The notes under the pieces are model-generated. The model had not been told where the DNA came from, ran no database searches, and saw only the letters and a list, made by a program, of their open reading frames with translations. From an uncultured Paracoccaceae bacterium (GTDB lineage: Bacteria; Pseudomonadota; Alphaproteobacteria; Rhodobacterales; Rhodobacteraceae), in the NCBI GenBank assembly GCA_913054485.1, contig CAJXHQ010000142.1, positions 1-7,581 of the forward strand: a stretch of 7,581 bases of DNA, given 5' to 3'. Shown piece after piece: positions 6,729 to 7,581 of this stretch (its first letter is position 1; every line of letters starts with the position of its first letter). Made by a program: the position numbers and the translations under genes.

Positions 6729-7262
6729 ATGCAGTCAATCATTAGGGGGGCTGACGCCATATTGCGCACCCTGCTGATCATTGCAGCGACCGTTCTGGTC
6801 ATCTGCGTCTCTTGGCAGGTGCTGTCACGCTATGTCATGCCCGCGCCCAGTGTTGTCACCGATGAGATCGGCCGCTTTATTCTGATGTGGTTCTCGCTTC
6901 TCGGCGCGGCCTATGTGCTTGGCCAGCGCCGCCACCTGGCCATTGACCTCTTTACCAGCCTGGAGCCGGGCACGCCGAAGCGGATCCTGGCACTGCTGCA
7001 GGCCACGGCGGTGCTGATCTTCGTGGCGATCCTGATCATCGGCGGGCTGCGGCTTGGCCTGCAGACCGTGGCCAAGGGCCAGGTCACCCCGACTCTGCGG
7101 CTGCCGATGGGCTACGTCTACATGATCGTGCCGCTCACCGGCGGGCTGATGCTTTTGTATTGCATTGATATTTTCCGCACCGCGCTTGGCCCGCGCGCGG
7201 CCGGCCCCAATGACAAAGAAGAGTCTCTGGAAGACTTCATCGTCGATGAGGAACACGAATAA
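6729..7262 (+). CDS. dctQ: TRAP transporter small membrane subunit, DctQ family
   Basis: A 177-residue inner-membrane protein, the small four-helix subunit that pairs with DctM to form the TRAP permease. Predicted membrane segments lie at about residues 11-33, 48-66, 87-108 and 127-148. Family landmarks are the WQVLSRYV stretch (29-36), the DEIGRF...W...LLGAAYVLG block (45-65) and RRHLAIDLF (67-75). The C-terminal tail is acidic and cytoplasmic. The ATG at 6729 is chosen because a strong GGAGGAGG (6713-6720) lies 8 nt upstream. The in-frame ATG at 6690 has no such site and would make the O3 operator coding. It is transcribed away from dctP, although the two belong to one transporter, and its stop shares a base with the dctM start (TAATG). 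Confidence 0.92.
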   Translation: MQSIIRGADAILRTLLIIAATVLVICVSWQVLSRYVMPAPSVVTDEIGRFILMWFSLLGAAYVLGQRRHLAIDLFTSLEPGTPKRILALLQATAVLIFVAILIIGGLRLGLQTVAKGQVTPTLRLPMGYVYMIVPLTGGLMLLYCIDIFRTALGPRAAGPNDKEESLEDFIVDEEHE

Positions 7263-7581
7263 TGGACTACTACCCACTCATACAGCTTTTCTTCGTCTTC
7301 TTCGCCCTGATGGCGATCGGCGTGCCGATCAGCTTTGCCATGGGGCTGTCGACCTTTGCCACCCTCGCGATCATGTTCCCGATCGAAAAGGCCATCTTCA
7401 TTCTGCCGCAGAAGATGGTCGGCGGTTTTGACAGTTTCACCCTGCTGGCGCTGCCGCTGTTTGTTCTGGCGGGCAATATCATGTCCACCGGCGGCATTGC
7501 CCGGCGGCTGATCGCGCTTGCCAAGATCGCCGGCAAACCCCTGCCCGGCTGGCTGGCCCATACCAATATCATGGCCAACAT
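7262..7581 (+). CDS. dctM: TRAP transporter large membrane subunit, DctM family, 3' end outside the window
   Basis: The first 106 codons of the large TRAP permease subunit, which carries the sodium-coupled transport pathway; full-length members have about 425-435 residues. The start ATG overlaps the dctQ stop by one base, and GAGGA (7248-7252) lies 9 nt upstream. Visible features are a hydrophobic first helix (about 5-38), including IGVPISFAMGLS (19-30), then the family motif LLALPLFVLAGNIMSTGGIA (61-80) and LPGWLAHTNIMAN (94-106). The frame stays open to the right edge. The hexuronate-pathway enzymes missing from this window may follow it (inference). Confidence 0.92.
   Translation, partial: MDYYPLIQLFFVFFALMAIGVPISFAMGLSTFATLAIMFPIEKAIFILPQKMVGGFDSFTLLALPLFVLAGNIMSTGGIARRLIALAKIAGKPLPGWLAHTNIMAN

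Overview
This window looks like chromosomal DNA from a marine alphaproteobacterium of the Rhodobacterales (Roseobacter group, in the range of Leisingera, Phaeobacter or Ruegeria). That placement is an inference from the high GC content, the strong Shine-Dalgarno sites, the TRAP-type transporter and the look of the proteins; no marker gene is present to fix the genus.

Layout. Positions 2-1959 (+ strand) hold a two-gene unit: an aldo/keto reductase cut by the left edge, then a D-arginine-dehydrogenase-like FAD oxidoreductase that starts on the last base of the reductase stop codon. It runs head-on into a minus-strand unit, and the two facing stop codons share the tetranucleotide CTAG at 1956-1959. 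The minus-strand unit, read from right to left, is dctP (TRAP solute-binding protein, 6540-5548), uidA (GH2 beta-glucuronidase, 5521-3719), a GntR/FCD regulator of the UxuR/ExuR type (3651-2902) and kdgK (2-keto-3-deoxygluconate kinase, 2888-1956). From about 6729 rightwards on the + strand are dctQ and the start of dctM, the membrane subunits of the same transporter; dctM is cut by the right edge.

How the parts fit. I read the region from 1956 to the right edge as a catabolic locus for glucuronides or hexuronates. The TRAP system (DctP, DctQ, DctM) imports an acidic sugar, a cytoplasmic beta-glucuronidase frees glucuronate, and KdgK acts near the end of the hexuronate pathway by making KDPG. 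The middle steps (uronate isomerase, fructuronate reductase, mannonate dehydratase) are not in the window and may lie beyond dctM. The divergent control region (6541-6728) carries three copies of a GGTTGACC/GGTCAACC palindrome that resembles UxuR/ExuR operators, and one of them covers the -35 box of a candidate dctP promoter.

The most notable points are: a single in-frame TAA (4793-4795) that breaks an otherwise complete uidA; the three-operator control region; the splitting of a TRAP transporter across a divergent promoter; and the pairing of a TRAP importer with an intracellular glucuronidase. No RNA genes, mobile elements, CRISPR arrays or long unexplained gaps were seen. The only sizeable non-coding stretch is the 188-bp control region.
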